Shown: positions 13,200-23,108, numbered from the stretch's first letter. The stretch is 24,329 nt of DNA from an uncultured Peptococcaceae bacterium (GCA_938044045.1 CALIQN010000054.1:1-24329), one strand, 5' to 3'. Notes: generated by a model not told the origin, from the letters alone. Program-made: numbers and translations.

Positions 13200-13559
13200 A
13201 TGGTAGTAATTAAAAAGCGTGATAATGTCATCCCTGTAGAGTTTGGAGAGTTTACTCTTGAATTTATCGGAAATGACCAAAATATCCACAAAATGGAAAA
13301 ACTTGGCAAAATCCTCAAAACTGAGGGTGAGAAAGTAGCCAATGCAGAAGATGACAAAGCATTTGAGGCTTTACAAGACATGGTTAAGAACTCATGGACA
13401 GAGTTATTTGACGCTGAGGCTTATCAAAAAGTCTACGATTTCTCAAATGGGTCTACTGTGGACACAATGGCCTACTTACTTGAGACTATCAATGGTGTCA
13501 TCTCAGAATGGGAGAAACGTAACAACACAGACGCTCTCAAGAAATATTTAGGAGACTAA
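13200..13559 (+). CDS. Tail assembly chaperone (first of a pair)
   Basis: A 119-aa acidic helical protein, placed between the major tail protein and the tape measure, where tail assembly chaperones that coat the tape measure lie. The region FGEFTLEFIGNDQNIHKMEKLGKILKTEG is typical of this group in streptococcal phages. A G/GT-type programmed frameshift into the next frame was considered: the next gene is in the +1 frame, has its own AGGAG site and ATG, and I see no clear slippery site, so separate translation is more likely. Role is by position and weak family resemblance. Confidence 0.78.
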   Translation: MVVIKKRDNVIPVEFGEFTLEFIGNDQNIHKMEKLGKILKTEGEKVANAEDDKAFEALQDMVKNSWTELFDAEAYQKVYDFSNGSTVDTMAYLLETINGVISEWEKRNNTDALKKYLGD

Positions 13560-13560
13560 C

Positions 13561-14160
13561 ATGCTAGATTTATCAAGGAAATTGACTGATGAGTTAGTCC
13601 TTGGTGATGATGTGTACCCTATGAACATCTCTTTTAACAAGGTCTTGAAAGTCATTGAGCTTATCAATGATGATGAAATTGATGAGATTTACAAGCCCTA
13701 TCTTGCATTACAGATATTTACTAATGTTGATCTTACTCAGGCTCTTACACCTGAGGAGGCCACTGGTATCTTTAAGATGGTATTTGAGGAGCACATCAGG
13801 CTTATTCCAGCTAGAGACACGGCACCAGTGCTAGACCTAGCAGGCAATCCGATTAAGAGCAAGATACGCTCTAGGAGCCAATCAGAGACCAGTGCTAGAT
13901 TATTTAGCTTGAAATATGACGCTGAGTATATTTACTCATCATTTATGCAAGCATACGGCATTGACCTCATAGACTCTCAGAATAGTTTGCACTGGAAAAA
14001 GTTTAATGCTCTATTAAATGGCCTACCAAGTGATACAAAATTCTCTGAGGTTATCAAGATAAGAGCTTATAAGCCTCAAAAGGGAGACAGTAAGAAGTAC
14101 AGAGAGAGTATGAAAGAACTTAAAAAAGAGTACGCTCTACCTAAAGATTTTGACTACTAA
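13561..14160 (+). CDS. Gp15 family tail assembly protein
   Basis: A 199-aa protein of the bacteriophage Gp15 family, the usual second tail assembly gene of these phages. Signs are the start MLDLSRKLTDELVLGDDVYPM and the C-terminal FNALLNGLPSDTKFSEVIKIRAYKPQ (about 148-173), a block shared by the family. It starts 1 nt after the preceding stop and is followed by the tape measure gene with an AAAGGAGGG site. It is expected to help load tube subunits on the tape measure. Confidence 0.86.
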   Translation: MLDLSRKLTDELVLGDDVYPMNISFNKVLKVIELINDDEIDEIYKPYLALQIFTNVDLTQALTPEEATGIFKMVFEEHIRLIPARDTAPVLDLAGNPIKSKIRSRSQSETSARLFSLKYDAEYIYSSFMQAYGIDLIDSQNSLHWKKFNALLNGLPSDTKFSEVIKIRAYKPQKGDSKKYRESMKELKKEYALPKDFDY

Positions 14161-14178
14161 TTAGAAAGGAGGGAATAA

Positions 14179-17100
14179 ATGGCAGATGGTTCAGTAACTA
14201 TCAAGGTTGACATGGATGGCTCAGGTGCTCAGGCTGGAGTCAGCAAGCTCAAGTCTCTTTTTGGAGGCCTTGAGAGTACAGGGCAAAAAGTAGGCTCTGT
14301 ATTCAAGTCTGTACTGGGAGCTAATTTGATTGGCTCAGCCTTATCAAGTGGGGTCAGTGCAGTTACTGGGGGTATCCGTGAGATGGCCTCAGAATTGAAC
14401 AGCTCACAGAAAGCCTGGAAAACATTTGAGGGAAACCTCCAAGCCTTTGGGCGCTCATCTGAGGAAATTAAGGCAGCAAAAACTGAAATGCAGGATTTTG
14501 CAACCAAGACCATCTACTCAGCCTCTGACATGGCTAATACTTACTCACAGCTTGACGCTGTAGGTACTAAAAATGTAGGTAGCTTAGTTAAGGCCTTTGG
14601 TGGACTTGCAGCGTCAGCAGAAAACCCAGCACAAGCCATGAAATCATTATCAACTCAGGCAACACAGATGGCAAGTAAGCCAAAAGTAGCTTGGATGGAC
14701 TTTAAGATTATGATGGAGCAAGCGCCTGCTGGGATGGCTGCAGTCGCAAAAGAGATGGGAATGTCTACGGCTGACCTTGTAAAAGCTGTGCAAGATGGGA
14801 AAGTTAAGACTGAGGATTTCTTTGACGCTATGAACAAAGCAGGTAACTCAGACGCTTTCCAAAAGATGGCCACAGAGTTTAAAACTGTAGACCAAGCGAT
14901 AGATGGGGCAAAAGAAAGCCTCTCTAATAAGCTCATGCCAGCCTTTGATAAACTCAATTCATTTGGAATTAAGGCAGTCAATGCAGTTTCAGACGCTTTG
15001 GACAAAATCAATTTTGATAGTTTAGCAGATAAATTAGGGAGCTTGCTTGATAGCATTGATATAGATGGATTTATTTCAGGTCTATCCAATGGATTTGCTC
15101 AAGCAGGTCAAATGGTCTCTAATTTCTTTGCTATTTTTAATAAAGCTGGCGTATTTGATTACATATCAGACTCAATCAGAGATATTGTGCTCATAGTACA
15201 ATATCTTTTTGAGGAGTTGACTAGTGATAGTAATGGTTTTAGTGATGTTTTTGAGGGTATCGCTAATGTAGTGATTTTAGTAAATGTAGCCATTCAAGAG
15301 TTAGCTCTTGGCGTTCAATTTGCTTTTGAGGAATTTGCTAATACTGGCGCTATTAAGAATGCTTATAAGGCTTTCAAGGATTTCACAGCTGCAGCTTTAG
15401 ACCTTGCTGAAAAATTATCAGATGTCATCCCTTGGGATATTATAGGAGCTGCTGCAGGTCATGTAGTAAACGCTATTTCATTAGTCATTAGCTGGATTTC
15501 AAAATTATCTCAGTCAATTAGTGGAGATATTTGGAGAGGTCTAGTCGTAGGTATTGGTGGAGCACTTGTTGCTTTCAAAGCATTTAACTTTTTAAAATCG
15601 TTCAATCCTTTTGGTCTATTTAAAAGTAACGCTACATCAGCACTAAGTGGCACCACATCAACAGTATCCTCAATAGGTTCACAAATCGTAGCAGTCATCC
15701 GTAGTTTAGGAGAGAGTGTAGCTACAATGGCCAAAGGAATTGGCGAGGGTATAGGGGCTGCTTTTCGTGGGATTGGTCAAGGTTTATCTATGATTAACCC
15801 TGTAACTATCGTAGCATTAGCCGTGCCTATTTTAGCTTTAGGAGCAGCATTTGCTTTGATGGGAACTCAAGGCCAAGGTCTAGCAACTATCTTGCATGCT
15901 ATCGGTGATGTGGTGGTCAGTGTAGGTACAGCTATAGGTACTATCCTAAACATGGCTATCCAAGGACTAGCGCAAGCTCTTGTAATTGTAGCACCTGTGC
16001 TCCCTACTATAGCCTCATCATTTGCAATGATGTCCTCAGTGATTTTAGCTGTAGGTGTAGCAGTCAGCTCCATCATCAGCTCATTTAGTGGGTTAGCGCC
16101 AGTGATCACAGCACTAGGCTCAGCTATTAGCCAAGTAGTAACATCTATTAGCTCAGGCATTGCTCAGGTAGCTACAGCCATTACCCCTATTGTTGCAATT
16201 ATTTCAGATACTTTTGTTCAAGTGGTTAGCATTGTCACTGAGGCAGTTGTCCAAATTGTCCAAGCAGTCGCTCCATTTGTGCCAGCTATTAATGAGATGG
16301 TAACCTCAACGGCTCCTATTATCCAGTCACTTATTGAGTCATTTAATAACCTTGTCAATCAAATTAGCCCTATTATTGATAGTTTGACCAATTTGATTAA
16401 GACATTTGGTGAGCAAGTTAAGTCTATCCTAGATAGCGCCAAGGGCGTAGTAGAATCATTTGGTTCAGTTATTAGGAGTGTGCTTGATGGTGTTGCTGGT
16501 ATTTTTGAGAGCATGGGTAATGCTGCTAAAAATGCTGGAGCAGGCGTGAAGTTGATGGCTCAAGGTGTAAAAATGCTAGTAGACCTCAACCTTGGTGATT
16601 TGGTTGGAACCCTAGCAGCAACAGCTGTGGGATTGGCAGCAATAGCTAACTCAGGTATCGCTACAGCAGGCTCAGGACTACAACAATCAGGAGTGGGATT
16701 GAGTTTGATAGCTACATCAGCACAAGCGGCAAGCGTAGCTATGCAGAGCCTACCAACAGCATTGAGTACATTAAGCGCAAGCATTAACCAATTACCAAGC
16801 GCTCTGACAGCAGCAGGAACAGCCATGAGCACATTTGCTACATCAGCAGTGGCCTCATTTAGTGGCTTATCTGGTGCAGTTTCTGGCATTACTGTCTTAC
16901 AAAGTGCCCTTGTTGGTTTATCAAGTACTTTAACAGCTACTATGTCAGCTACATCAGCAATGACATCAGGATTTTCTGCAGTGACTGGAGTTATTAGCTC
17001 ATTAGGTGGGGTGTTAAGCACAATCCCTAGCCTATTCTCAGCAATTTCAGCCTCAGCTATGACAGCCAACACATCTATCATGCAATTAGCGACATCAGCC

Positions 17101-17919
17101 CCTACAGTGGCCTCTAGTTTTGCTAACATCTCTAACTCTGCTGTATCAGCTATGTCTCAGCTTAATTCAGTGATTAGGTCAGCAATGACACAAGCTGTCT
17201 CACAAATGAGCGCAAGCATGCAACAGATGACTAATGTGGTAAGACAATCAGCAAGTCAAATGACTCAAGCTGGCCAACAGGCTGGGCGTGGAGTTTCAAC
17301 AGGTATAACAAATGGCATACGCTCAGGCATTGGTTCAGCAATGTCAGCAATGTCATCAATGGCCAACTCAATCCAAGCAACAGGGATGAGAGGTGTATCT
17401 ACTATGCAATATGTAGGCTCAATGATTGGCCAAGGTTTAGCAAGTGGAATGTATTCAGCCCTAGGCGCTGTGACAGCTGCAGCTAATGCCCTTGTTTATC
17501 AAGCTGAGAGAGCTGCAAGAGCTAAAGCAAGGATACACTCACCATCAAGGCTCTTTAGAGATAATGTAGGGCGCTACATTGCTCAAGGTATCGCTGTAGG
17601 TATTGAAAAAAACACCTCAGATGTTACTGATAGCTTGGCCTACGTTCAAAGAGAGATGTCAGCCTTTAAATTTGGTGCTGAGGACTTACTTGGGCTTGGC
17701 AATAACACATTAAGTCAGTCATTAAAAATGAGCCTTGGACTTGCACAAGCTCAGTCTGAAAAATCTGACTCAGGCACTAATGCAGAAATTAACAACCAGT
17801 ACAATTTCAACTACCATGGTAACAAGGTAGATGAGACTGAGAAACGTGACATACAGCGTCTCATGAAAGAGATGGCATGGTACACAAATAGAGAACAAGA
17901 GAGATTAGGAGGTGTTTAA
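14179..17919 (+). CDS. Tail tape measure protein
   Basis: A 1246-aa tape measure protein that sets tail length and passes through the membrane during DNA entry. The N-terminal tape-measure domain (about 60-235: FATKTIYSASDMANTYSQLDAVG, PKVAWMDFKIMMEQAPAGMAAVA) is well conserved. Long hydrophobic segments at about 535-660 look able to enter the membrane. Residues about 790-1100 are very rich in A, S, T and Q with few charges. The C-terminus has QAERAARAKARIHSPSRLFRDNVGRYIAQGIAVGI (about 1109-1144), a conserved end block. At about 1.5 angstrom per residue the tail would be near 185 nm (inference). No lytic transglycosylase or peptidase domain seen. Confidence 0.95.
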   Translation: MADGSVTIKVDMDGSGAQAGVSKLKSLFGGLESTGQKVGSVFKSVLGANLIGSALSSGVSAVTGGIREMASELNSSQKAWKTFEGNLQAFGRSSEEIKAAKTEMQDFATKTIYSASDMANTYSQLDAVGTKNVGSLVKAFGGLAASAENPAQAMKSLSTQATQMASKPKVAWMDFKIMMEQAPAGMAAVAKEMGMSTADLVKAVQDGKVKTEDFFDAMNKAGNSDAFQKMATEFKTVDQAIDGAKESLSNKLMPAFDKLNSFGIKAVNAVSDALDKINFDSLADKLGSLLDSIDIDGFISGLSNGFAQAGQMVSNFFAIFNKAGVFDYISDSIRDIVLIVQYLFEELTSDSNGFSDVFEGIANVVILVNVAIQELALGVQFAFEEFANTGAIKNAYKAFKDFTAAALDLAEKLSDVIPWDIIGAAAGHVVNAISLVISWISKLSQSISGDIWRGLVVGIGGALVAFKAFNFLKSFNPFGLFKSNATSALSGTTSTVSSIGSQIVAVIRSLGESVATMAKGIGEGIGAAFRGIGQGLSMINPVTIVALAVPILALGAAFALMGTQGQGLATILHAIGDVVVSVGTAIGTILNMAIQGLAQALVIVAPVLPTIASSFAMMSSVILAVGVAVSSIISSFSGLAPVITALGSAISQVVTSISSGIAQVATAITPIVAIISDTFVQVVSIVTEAVVQIVQAVAPFVPAINEMVTSTAPIIQSLIESFNNLVNQISPIIDSLTNLIKTFGEQVKSILDSAKGVVESFGSVIRSVLDGVAGIFESMGNAAKNAGAGVKLMAQGVKMLVDLNLGDLVGTLAATAVGLAAIANSGIATAGSGLQQSGVGLSLIATSAQAASVAMQSLPTALSTLSASINQLPSALTAAGTAMSTFATSAVASFSGLSGAVSGITVLQSALVGLSSTLTATMSATSAMTSGFSAVTGVISSLGGVLSTIPSLFSAISASAMTANTSIMQLATSAPTVASSFANISNSAVSAMSQLNSVIRSAMTQAVSQMSASMQQMTNVVRQSASQMTQAGQQAGRGVSTGITNGIRSGIGSAMSAMSSMANSIQATGMRGVSTMQYVGSMIGQGLASGMYSALGAVTAAANALVYQAERAARAKARIHSPSRLFRDNVGRYIAQGIAVGIEKNTSDVTDSLAYVQREMSAFKFGAEDLLGLGNNTLSQSLKMSLGLAQAQSEKSDSGTNAEINNQYNFNYHGNKVDETEKRDIQRLMKEMAWYTNREQERLGGV

Positions 17920-18635
17920 TGAGCACATTTATTAAATTTGATGGCAAGAAATCTAGTGATTTTGGGTTAAAAATTATAAATGATATTGAATTTAGCTCTA
18001 CCTCCTATGATGTTGAGACTATTGAGGTGCCAGGGCGTGATGGGGTGCTTTTGAAAGATAATCAAAGGCTTAAACCTGTCAAACGTGAGTTTCCTATGAA
18101 AATAAGCACGATTGAGAGATTATCTACATCAGAGGTAGCTATAAGTGACTGGCTCAATGTCAAGGGATGGAAAGAGTTAGAGTTATCATGGGATACTGAT
18201 TATATCTATCTTGCCACTTTCATTGAGTCATTTAGCGTCAAGGAATTGCTTAGGAATTTTGGTGAGGTGAAATTAAACTTTTTAATTCACCCCATCAAAT
18301 TTTTAAAAACAGGGCGCAATGAAATCCCTCTGACAAATGGGATGACACTTAAAAACCTAGGTAATGTGCAATCTAAGCCACTAATTAAGATTAGAGGTAA
18401 TGGTAATGGTATTTTAACCATCAATGGCTACCAGTTATCACTTGAGAGCGTCCAAAATGAGCTCATAATAGATATGCAAAAACATCTAGTGTACAGTGGC
18501 AATCTGTCAGCTTGGGATAAAATCACAAGGAACGGTAAGCACAGAATGCCTCTTTTTGATGTCGGAAACAATAGGATTTCATGGACTGGTAATTTTACCA
18601 TGACAGCCGTGCCTAATTGGGGGGTTAAACTATGA
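17919..18635 (+). CDS. Distal tail protein (Dit, siphovirus tail component)
   Basis: A 238-aa distal tail hub protein. The siphovirus tail component signature is clear: FDGKKSSDFGLKIINDIEFSS at the start, then VPGRDGVLLKDNQRLKPV (about 38-55). It forms the hexameric ring at the tail tip joining tube and host-binding proteins. The ATG shares a base with the tape measure stop (TAATG). It ends in a 4-nt overlap (ATGA) with the next gene. Length fits the short Dit class without an added carbohydrate-binding insertion. Confidence 0.92.
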   Translation: MSTFIKFDGKKSSDFGLKIINDIEFSSTSYDVETIEVPGRDGVLLKDNQRLKPVKREFPMKISTIERLSTSEVAISDWLNVKGWKELELSWDTDYIYLATFIESFSVKELLRNFGEVKLNFLIHPIKFLKTGRNEIPLTNGMTLKNLGNVQSKPLIKIRGNGNGILTINGYQLSLESVQNELIIDMQKHLVYSGNLSAWDKITRNGKHRMPLFDVGNNRISWTGNFTMTAVPNWGVKL

Positions 18636-21600
18636 ACCCAGTATTATATAAAGCTGATGAACGCTCATTTAGAACATTTGGGCTGGGTGAGATTTCAGAC
18701 GCTTATAAGGTCACTGTTACCAGAGAGAGAAATGGTAATTATGACCTATATATCAAATATCCAGTGAATGGCCATTTTGCCTCTGTATTTAAAGTGGAGA
18801 TGAAAATCAAGTCAGACGCTGGAAAGAGAACCAAATGGCAAACCTTTGAGATTAACCGTATAGTCAAGGATAGTAGTGAACATATTGAAATTTATGCCCG
18901 TCATATCTCCATGAGAACCTCAGACATTGCCCTGAAACCTATTGTAAGAGCCTCAAATGTTAACGCTGAGGCAGCTCTTAGACTTTGGAAAGAGAGCCTG
19001 GTAGGTGATGATGTATTTGATGTTAAATCAGACATCCGAACTTTGGGTAATATCTCATGGGAGGTAGATAAGGTTGGAAGTGCTAGGAAAGCCTTAGGTG
19101 GTGTTTCAGGTTCTATCCTTGATGTGTTTGGTGGTGAATATGAGTTTGATAATAACCTCATCATTCTCCATCAGCAGATGGGGCGTAAAGCTCCAACCGT
19201 GCTAGAGTACGGGCGTAATCTGCTCAGTGTAGAGGAGGAGAGCCTCCTAGACGGTAATTATACCTCTATTTACCCCTTTGCACGTTACACACCATCCAGC
19301 AATGGGGCAAGTGAGAGGTCATCAAATGAGGAGTCAAGAGAGGTCTTAGTCACATTGCCTGAGCACATCCTAGATAGTCCTTATTTGAGATTATACGCTC
19401 AGAGAAGAATATCTCTGGTAGATTTCTCAAGCAAATTTGATGACAAGCACCCTCCAACAGCTGAGAAATTGAGGTCGCTAGGTCAGTCTTACATCAAGAC
19501 TAACAACATTGGAGCTCCTAAAATCTCTACAGAGGTCTCTTATGTAGATTTATCACATACTTTGGACTATCAAGATTTTGGGGTAATGGAGGAAGTTGAG
19601 CTCTGTGACATCATCCCTCTCTACTATCCTCAATTTGATATTACTACGACTACTGAGAAAGTAGTCAAGGTGGTCTATGATGTCTACACTGACTCTAATG
19701 AGGAGATAACGTTAGGAACTATCGGACAGTCACTGTCATCTAGCATGACTGCAGGAATTGCTGACCGTCTATCAGTAGTTGAGGAGAGACAGGCTTCTAT
19801 TGAGAATACTCTACCTCAATATCTCATCAGTGGTACAGGTAATAAAATTTGGCATGACACACCAGCTAAAAATGTTGAGCATAAGATAGGTGATACATGG
19901 TTTGAAAAAAACGGCCAGTATCAACGGATGTATATTTGGAATGGTAGCATGTGGGAGAAACGTCTTGACACTGAGGATGTTGACCGTGTTAAGAAAGAGG
20001 TAGATAAACAATTTGAGGCAGTCAATACTAAGATGGCTGGGATTGAGTCTAAGCATGACCAGACAGTATCTGATTTTCTCAAAAAGTCAAATGCTACTCA
20101 AGAATTAGCTGAGACCTCTAAGAGACTTGCTCAAGAGGCTAAAAACGCCTCTAACTCAACAGGTCAAGAGTTATCACTATACAAGCAAGACAATGAGCAT
20201 AATTTGTCTATTTTGAGAAATCAGGCCACTCAAATTGACGGTAAGGCAGTACAGGCTTTAAACAAAGCCAATCAAACGGCCACAGAAACCTCTAGCTTAA
20301 TTGCTAATTTAAGGACTGACTTGAATGGCAAGGTATCTCTTGCTGATTTCCAGTCAGTTAGAGAGACATCTAAACTCTATGAGCGTATCTTAGGGAAAGA
20401 TGACTCAAATATCAGTACTAATATAGCAAGGATGGCCTTGACATCAGACTTATTTAATGTTGAGGTAGGTAAGAGATTTAGCAATCTAACTAATTTGTTT
20501 TACGCTCCTACAAAAATCCCAAAATTCATCTCATCAGTTAATACTGACAAGCATTTAGAACGTGTTAGTTTTGGAGATCATGATGGTATTAGAATTAACT
20601 ATACTGAGTCCATGACTGGTTGGTTAGGCGTTATGTTCCCTCTTACTAAAAAATTTGTGAAACAAGGCGAAGGGCTTGGTTATCGTATTGAAATTGCAGT
20701 AGACAAGGTGCCAAAGAATGGTAGAGTTTTAATACAATTACTAGACAATACAGCTAGAGCGGGAATGTACTACAACTCTCAAATTTTACTAAAGAGAACT
20801 GGTAATCAGGTATTCACAGGTTACTTGGATATACCAAGGACTGGTGAGTTACACGAATATGCTCTTAGAATTACACTTGATAGCCCTGGTAATATCGTCA
20901 TTCACAAGCCTATGATTATTGACAGGCGTTTAATCCCTGAGGAATTTGTGGACAGTACAGACTATAACAGTGAATACACTAGGACTACAATGTCAATCTT
21001 AAAAGATAGCTTTGCATTCAAAACGCTTAATAGCAACGGTGATGTATTGAGCGCCTTGAATGTAGCGACGGGTGGGGCTAGTTTGCAAGTTGGACAGAAT
21101 AAGCTAGTGGTCACACCTGACACTACTTACATTGCTAACGGAACTATCAAGAATGCCATGATAGATAATTTAGACGCTGGTAAAATCCGAACAGGTACGC
21201 TAGACGCTAACTTAGTCAACGTGGTCAACTTAAACGCCAGTAGTATCACATCAGGCAAGTTATCAGCTAATTTTATAAATGGTGGTTCTCTGACATCATT
21301 GAATGGTAAAACATCATTTAATTTGCAAAATGGATGGCTAGAGATGAACTCATTTGACGTGGGAATCAGAAACCAATTCCCTAACAGACCGTTACAGTAT
21401 TTAGTTTTCGGCGCTGGTAACATTGGGGGTGTAGACGCCTCATATACAGCTTTATTAAGTAACCGTAACGGCAGACAAGCAATGGATAGCACATCAGCAG
21501 GTATTCAGATTTGGAATGGTCGCTCAGGTGGTAGGACGGCCTCAGCCATCACATTTTATGGTCAGACGATGGACTTTAGGCTAAGTGGACAGGATGGCCT

Positions 21601-21778
21601 AAAACAAGTGACAATAGGAACTGAAGAAAGAAAAATCTGGGGACTTGAAGATGTCGTTGTCAAAAACCACTCTTTAGTAGGTAAATTTAATAATATCCAT
21701 TATAATTTCCAACAAATCAAAAACTGGTTTGAGCGAAACAAACTAGGCTATCCTGGTTTGTATGATATAAACATGTAG
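18632..21778 (+). CDS. Tail-associated protein / host-binding tip protein (prophage endopeptidase tail type)
   Basis: A 1048-aa tail tip protein. Residues about 1-370 match the prophage endopeptidase tail family, the Tal/gp27-like hub. About 395-450 is a tryptophan-rich module (IWHDTP, DTWFEKNGQYQRMYIWNGSMWEKR). About 450-590 is coiled coil. About 620-775 resembles a jelly-roll carbohydrate-binding domain (LGYRIEIAV, LHEYALRITLDSPGN, IVIHKPMIIDR). The end (about 783-1048) has the IKNAMIDNLDAGKIRTGTL stalk-like repeat pattern and a unique tip. It is comparable in order to PblB-type tail proteins of streptococcal phages but I do not claim identity. It probably binds host wall sugars. Confidence 0.86.
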   Translation: MNPVLYKADERSFRTFGLGEISDAYKVTVTRERNGNYDLYIKYPVNGHFASVFKVEMKIKSDAGKRTKWQTFEINRIVKDSSEHIEIYARHISMRTSDIALKPIVRASNVNAEAALRLWKESLVGDDVFDVKSDIRTLGNISWEVDKVGSARKALGGVSGSILDVFGGEYEFDNNLIILHQQMGRKAPTVLEYGRNLLSVEEESLLDGNYTSIYPFARYTPSSNGASERSSNEESREVLVTLPEHILDSPYLRLYAQRRISLVDFSSKFDDKHPPTAEKLRSLGQSYIKTNNIGAPKISTEVSYVDLSHTLDYQDFGVMEEVELCDIIPLYYPQFDITTTTEKVVKVVYDVYTDSNEEITLGTIGQSLSSSMTAGIADRLSVVEERQASIENTLPQYLISGTGNKIWHDTPAKNVEHKIGDTWFEKNGQYQRMYIWNGSMWEKRLDTEDVDRVKKEVDKQFEAVNTKMAGIESKHDQTVSDFLKKSNATQELAETSKRLAQEAKNASNSTGQELSLYKQDNEHNLSILRNQATQIDGKAVQALNKANQTATETSSLIANLRTDLNGKVSLADFQSVRETSKLYERILGKDDSNISTNIARMALTSDLFNVEVGKRFSNLTNLFYAPTKIPKFISSVNTDKHLERVSFGDHDGIRINYTESMTGWLGVMFPLTKKFVKQGEGLGYRIEIAVDKVPKNGRVLIQLLDNTARAGMYYNSQILLKRTGNQVFTGYLDIPRTGELHEYALRITLDSPGNIVIHKPMIIDRRLIPEEFVDSTDYNSEYTRTTMSILKDSFAFKTLNSNGDVLSALNVATGGASLQVGQNKLVVTPDTTYIANGTIKNAMIDNLDAGKIRTGTLDANLVNVVNLNASSITSGKLSANFINGGSLTSLNGKTSFNLQNGWLEMNSFDVGIRNQFPNRPLQYLVFGAGNIGGVDASYTALLSNRNGRQAMDSTSAGIQIWNGRSGGRTASAITFYGQTMDFRLSGQDGLKQVTIGTEERKIWGLEDVVVKNHSLVGKFNNIHYNFQQIKNWFERNKLGYPGLYDINM

Positions 21779-21790
21779 AAAGAGGAATAA

Positions 21791-22048
21791 ATGAGCACAG
21801 TAGACAACGTTATCAACCAGTTAGCTATTGAGTTAGCTAATAAGACTGTAAATGGAGCGTATGACAAGGCTGAGCGTGATGAGGCGCTAGCTGAGTTGCA
21901 ACAAGTTAAGAATGAGCGTGATGAGGCGCTTACTGACTTGGAAAATATCAAGTTAGGATTTGAGGGAATGAATAAGATTTTACAATCTGATGAACGCCTT
22001 AAAAATCTCTATGAGGAAGTAAAAGCTAGACAAATTGAGAAAGGGTAA
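21791..22048 (+). CDS. Small coiled-coil phage protein
   Basis: An 85-aa highly charged helical protein. Residues 28-41 (ERDEALAELQQVKN) and 42-55 (ERDEALTDLENIKL) are a tandem 14-residue repeat, two heptads each, encoded by an 18-nt exact direct repeat. It lies between the tail tip gene and the DUF1366 gene, as small coiled-coil proteins do in this phage type. Function unknown; it may bridge tail proteins. Confidence 0.75.
   Translation: MSTVDNVINQLAIELANKTVNGAYDKAERDEALAELQQVKNERDEALTDLENIKLGFEGMNKILQSDERLKNLYEEVKARQIEKG
21871..21930 (+). repeat. 18-nt direct repeat, 42-nt spacing
   Basis: TGAGCGTGATGAGGCGCT occurs exactly at 21871-21888 and 21913-21930. The unit is 42 nt, or 14 codons, keeping the reading frame and the heptad register of the coiled coil. 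Confidence 0.9.
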
Positions 22049-22053
22049 TATTT

Positions 22054-22677
22054 ATGGATTTTAAAGTAATTAGTAAGTATTTACAGGACAGTAATAGGAC
22101 TTTTGTGGCTATCCGTCAAGAGTCGCCTTATACGGCTTTTGACCGTGTACTGGTTGGAGACCGTACAAATGAGCCTGATAATGTACTGATTGAGGCAGTG
22201 CTTGGATTGGTAGCCACAGAGTTTAACCCTGCGGAGGGTGTCAAACAGCTACAAGAGGAATTAAAAACCCAAGAGCAAATTTATGACAAGAAACTTGAGG
22301 AAAAAGACAATGCTATTAACGGTGTCAAGGCCATTGCTAACTGGGCTGTACTTGCAAGAGTGACAGATGTGGACAACCCACTAGATCCTACAGTATTCAA
22401 GCGTGGTCTTGAATTGGTAGACCTTGGCCAAGTTGGTAAAGTCTATCAACCTCAAGATATTTTTACGATTGAAAACCCTGAACATGGTGAACTCTATCAA
22501 GAGGGCAAGCGTGTTATGGTTCAAGTGAATGAGGTATTTACTTATCAAGGTCAGACAGTAAAAGAACTAGCAGACCTTGAGAGAAATGGTAAGTTAGGTA
22601 TTTGGAAATGGGAGCCACCAAAAGAAAACGCCCCTACAACAAGCACAGAGCTAAAAACTGAGGCAGTGCAACGCTAG
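22054..22677 (+). CDS. DUF1366 family phage protein
   Basis: A 207-aa protein of DUF1366, regularly found between tail tip and holin genes of streptococcal phages. The start MDFKVISKYLQDSNRTFVAIRQESPYTAFDRVLVG is typical; a helical segment at about 70-95 (QLQEELKTQEQIYDKKLEEKD) and a folded C-terminal half (DIFTIENPEHGELYQEGKRVMVQVNEVFTYQGQTVKELADLE) follow. Function unknown, probably tail or baseplate associated by position. The end is close to the holin start with AAAGGAG between. Confidence 0.85.
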   Translation: MDFKVISKYLQDSNRTFVAIRQESPYTAFDRVLVGDRTNEPDNVLIEAVLGLVATEFNPAEGVKQLQEELKTQEQIYDKKLEEKDNAINGVKAIANWAVLARVTDVDNPLDPTVFKRGLELVDLGQVGKVYQPQDIFTIENPEHGELYQEGKRVMVQVNEVFTYQGQTVKELADLERNGKLGIWKWEPPKENAPTTSTELKTEAVQR

Positions 22678-22688
22678 AAAGGAGATAT

Positions 22689-23105
22689 ATGCAAATCGAA
22701 TTTTTCAATTTTTTCCGTAGCGTCATCCAGACCGAAGACGGACTGGTCTTGTACGCTCTAGCTTTGATTGTTTCAATGGAAATCATTGATTTTTTAACAG
22801 GAACGATTGCTGCTATTGCCAATCCCGATATCGAGTATAAGAGCAAAATCGGCATCAACGGACTCCTTCGTAAGGTTTTAGGGGTTCTCTTACTGATGAT
22901 CCTTATCCCAATGTCCGTACTCTTGCCTGAGAAGACAGGATTCGCATTCTTGTACTCGATCTATCTAGGATATATCGCTTTTACTTTTCAATCACTCATT
23001 GAAAATTACCGTAAATTAAAAGGGAATATCACTCTTTTTCAGCCAATTTTAAAAGCGTTTCAACGATTGTTTGAAAAAGATGAAGATAAAAATAAAGGAG
23101 AATAA
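22689..23105 (+). CDS. Phage holin (holin 4/Cph1-type)
   Basis: A 138-aa membrane protein with about three hydrophobic segments (about 18-45, 62-80, 84-104) and the holin signature DFLTGTIAA (about 34-42) followed by KIGINGLLRK (about 54-63). It matches the phage_holin_4_1 class. The C-terminus is charged (LFEKDEDKNKGE), facing the cytoplasm. It forms membrane lesions that time release of the lysin. AAAGGAG precedes the ATG. A second holin gene follows 3 nt later, the two-holin arrangement common in streptococcal phages. Confidence 0.93.
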   Translation: MQIEFFNFFRSVIQTEDGLVLYALALIVSMEIIDFLTGTIAAIANPDIEYKSKIGINGLLRKVLGVLLLMILIPMSVLLPEKTGFAFLYSIYLGYIAFTFQSLIENYRKLKGNITLFQPILKAFQRLFEKDEDKNKGE

Positions 23106-23108
23106 CAC

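Noticed and set aside
13540..13565. Programmed frameshift between the two tail assembly genes
   Set aside because: The second gene is in the +1 frame, has its own AGGAG site and ATG, and no slippery heptamer is visible.
14655..15089. 144-aa minus-strand open frame inside the tape measure gene
   Set aside because: Antisense shadow of the conserved tape-measure domain, with no start signal and no recognisable motif.
16560..17129. 189-aa open frame on the minus strand inside the tape measure gene
   Set aside because: It is a by-product of the A/S/T-rich codons (TCA, GCA, ACA) of the tape measure; no ribosome site or protein family, and it is fully antisense to a certain gene.
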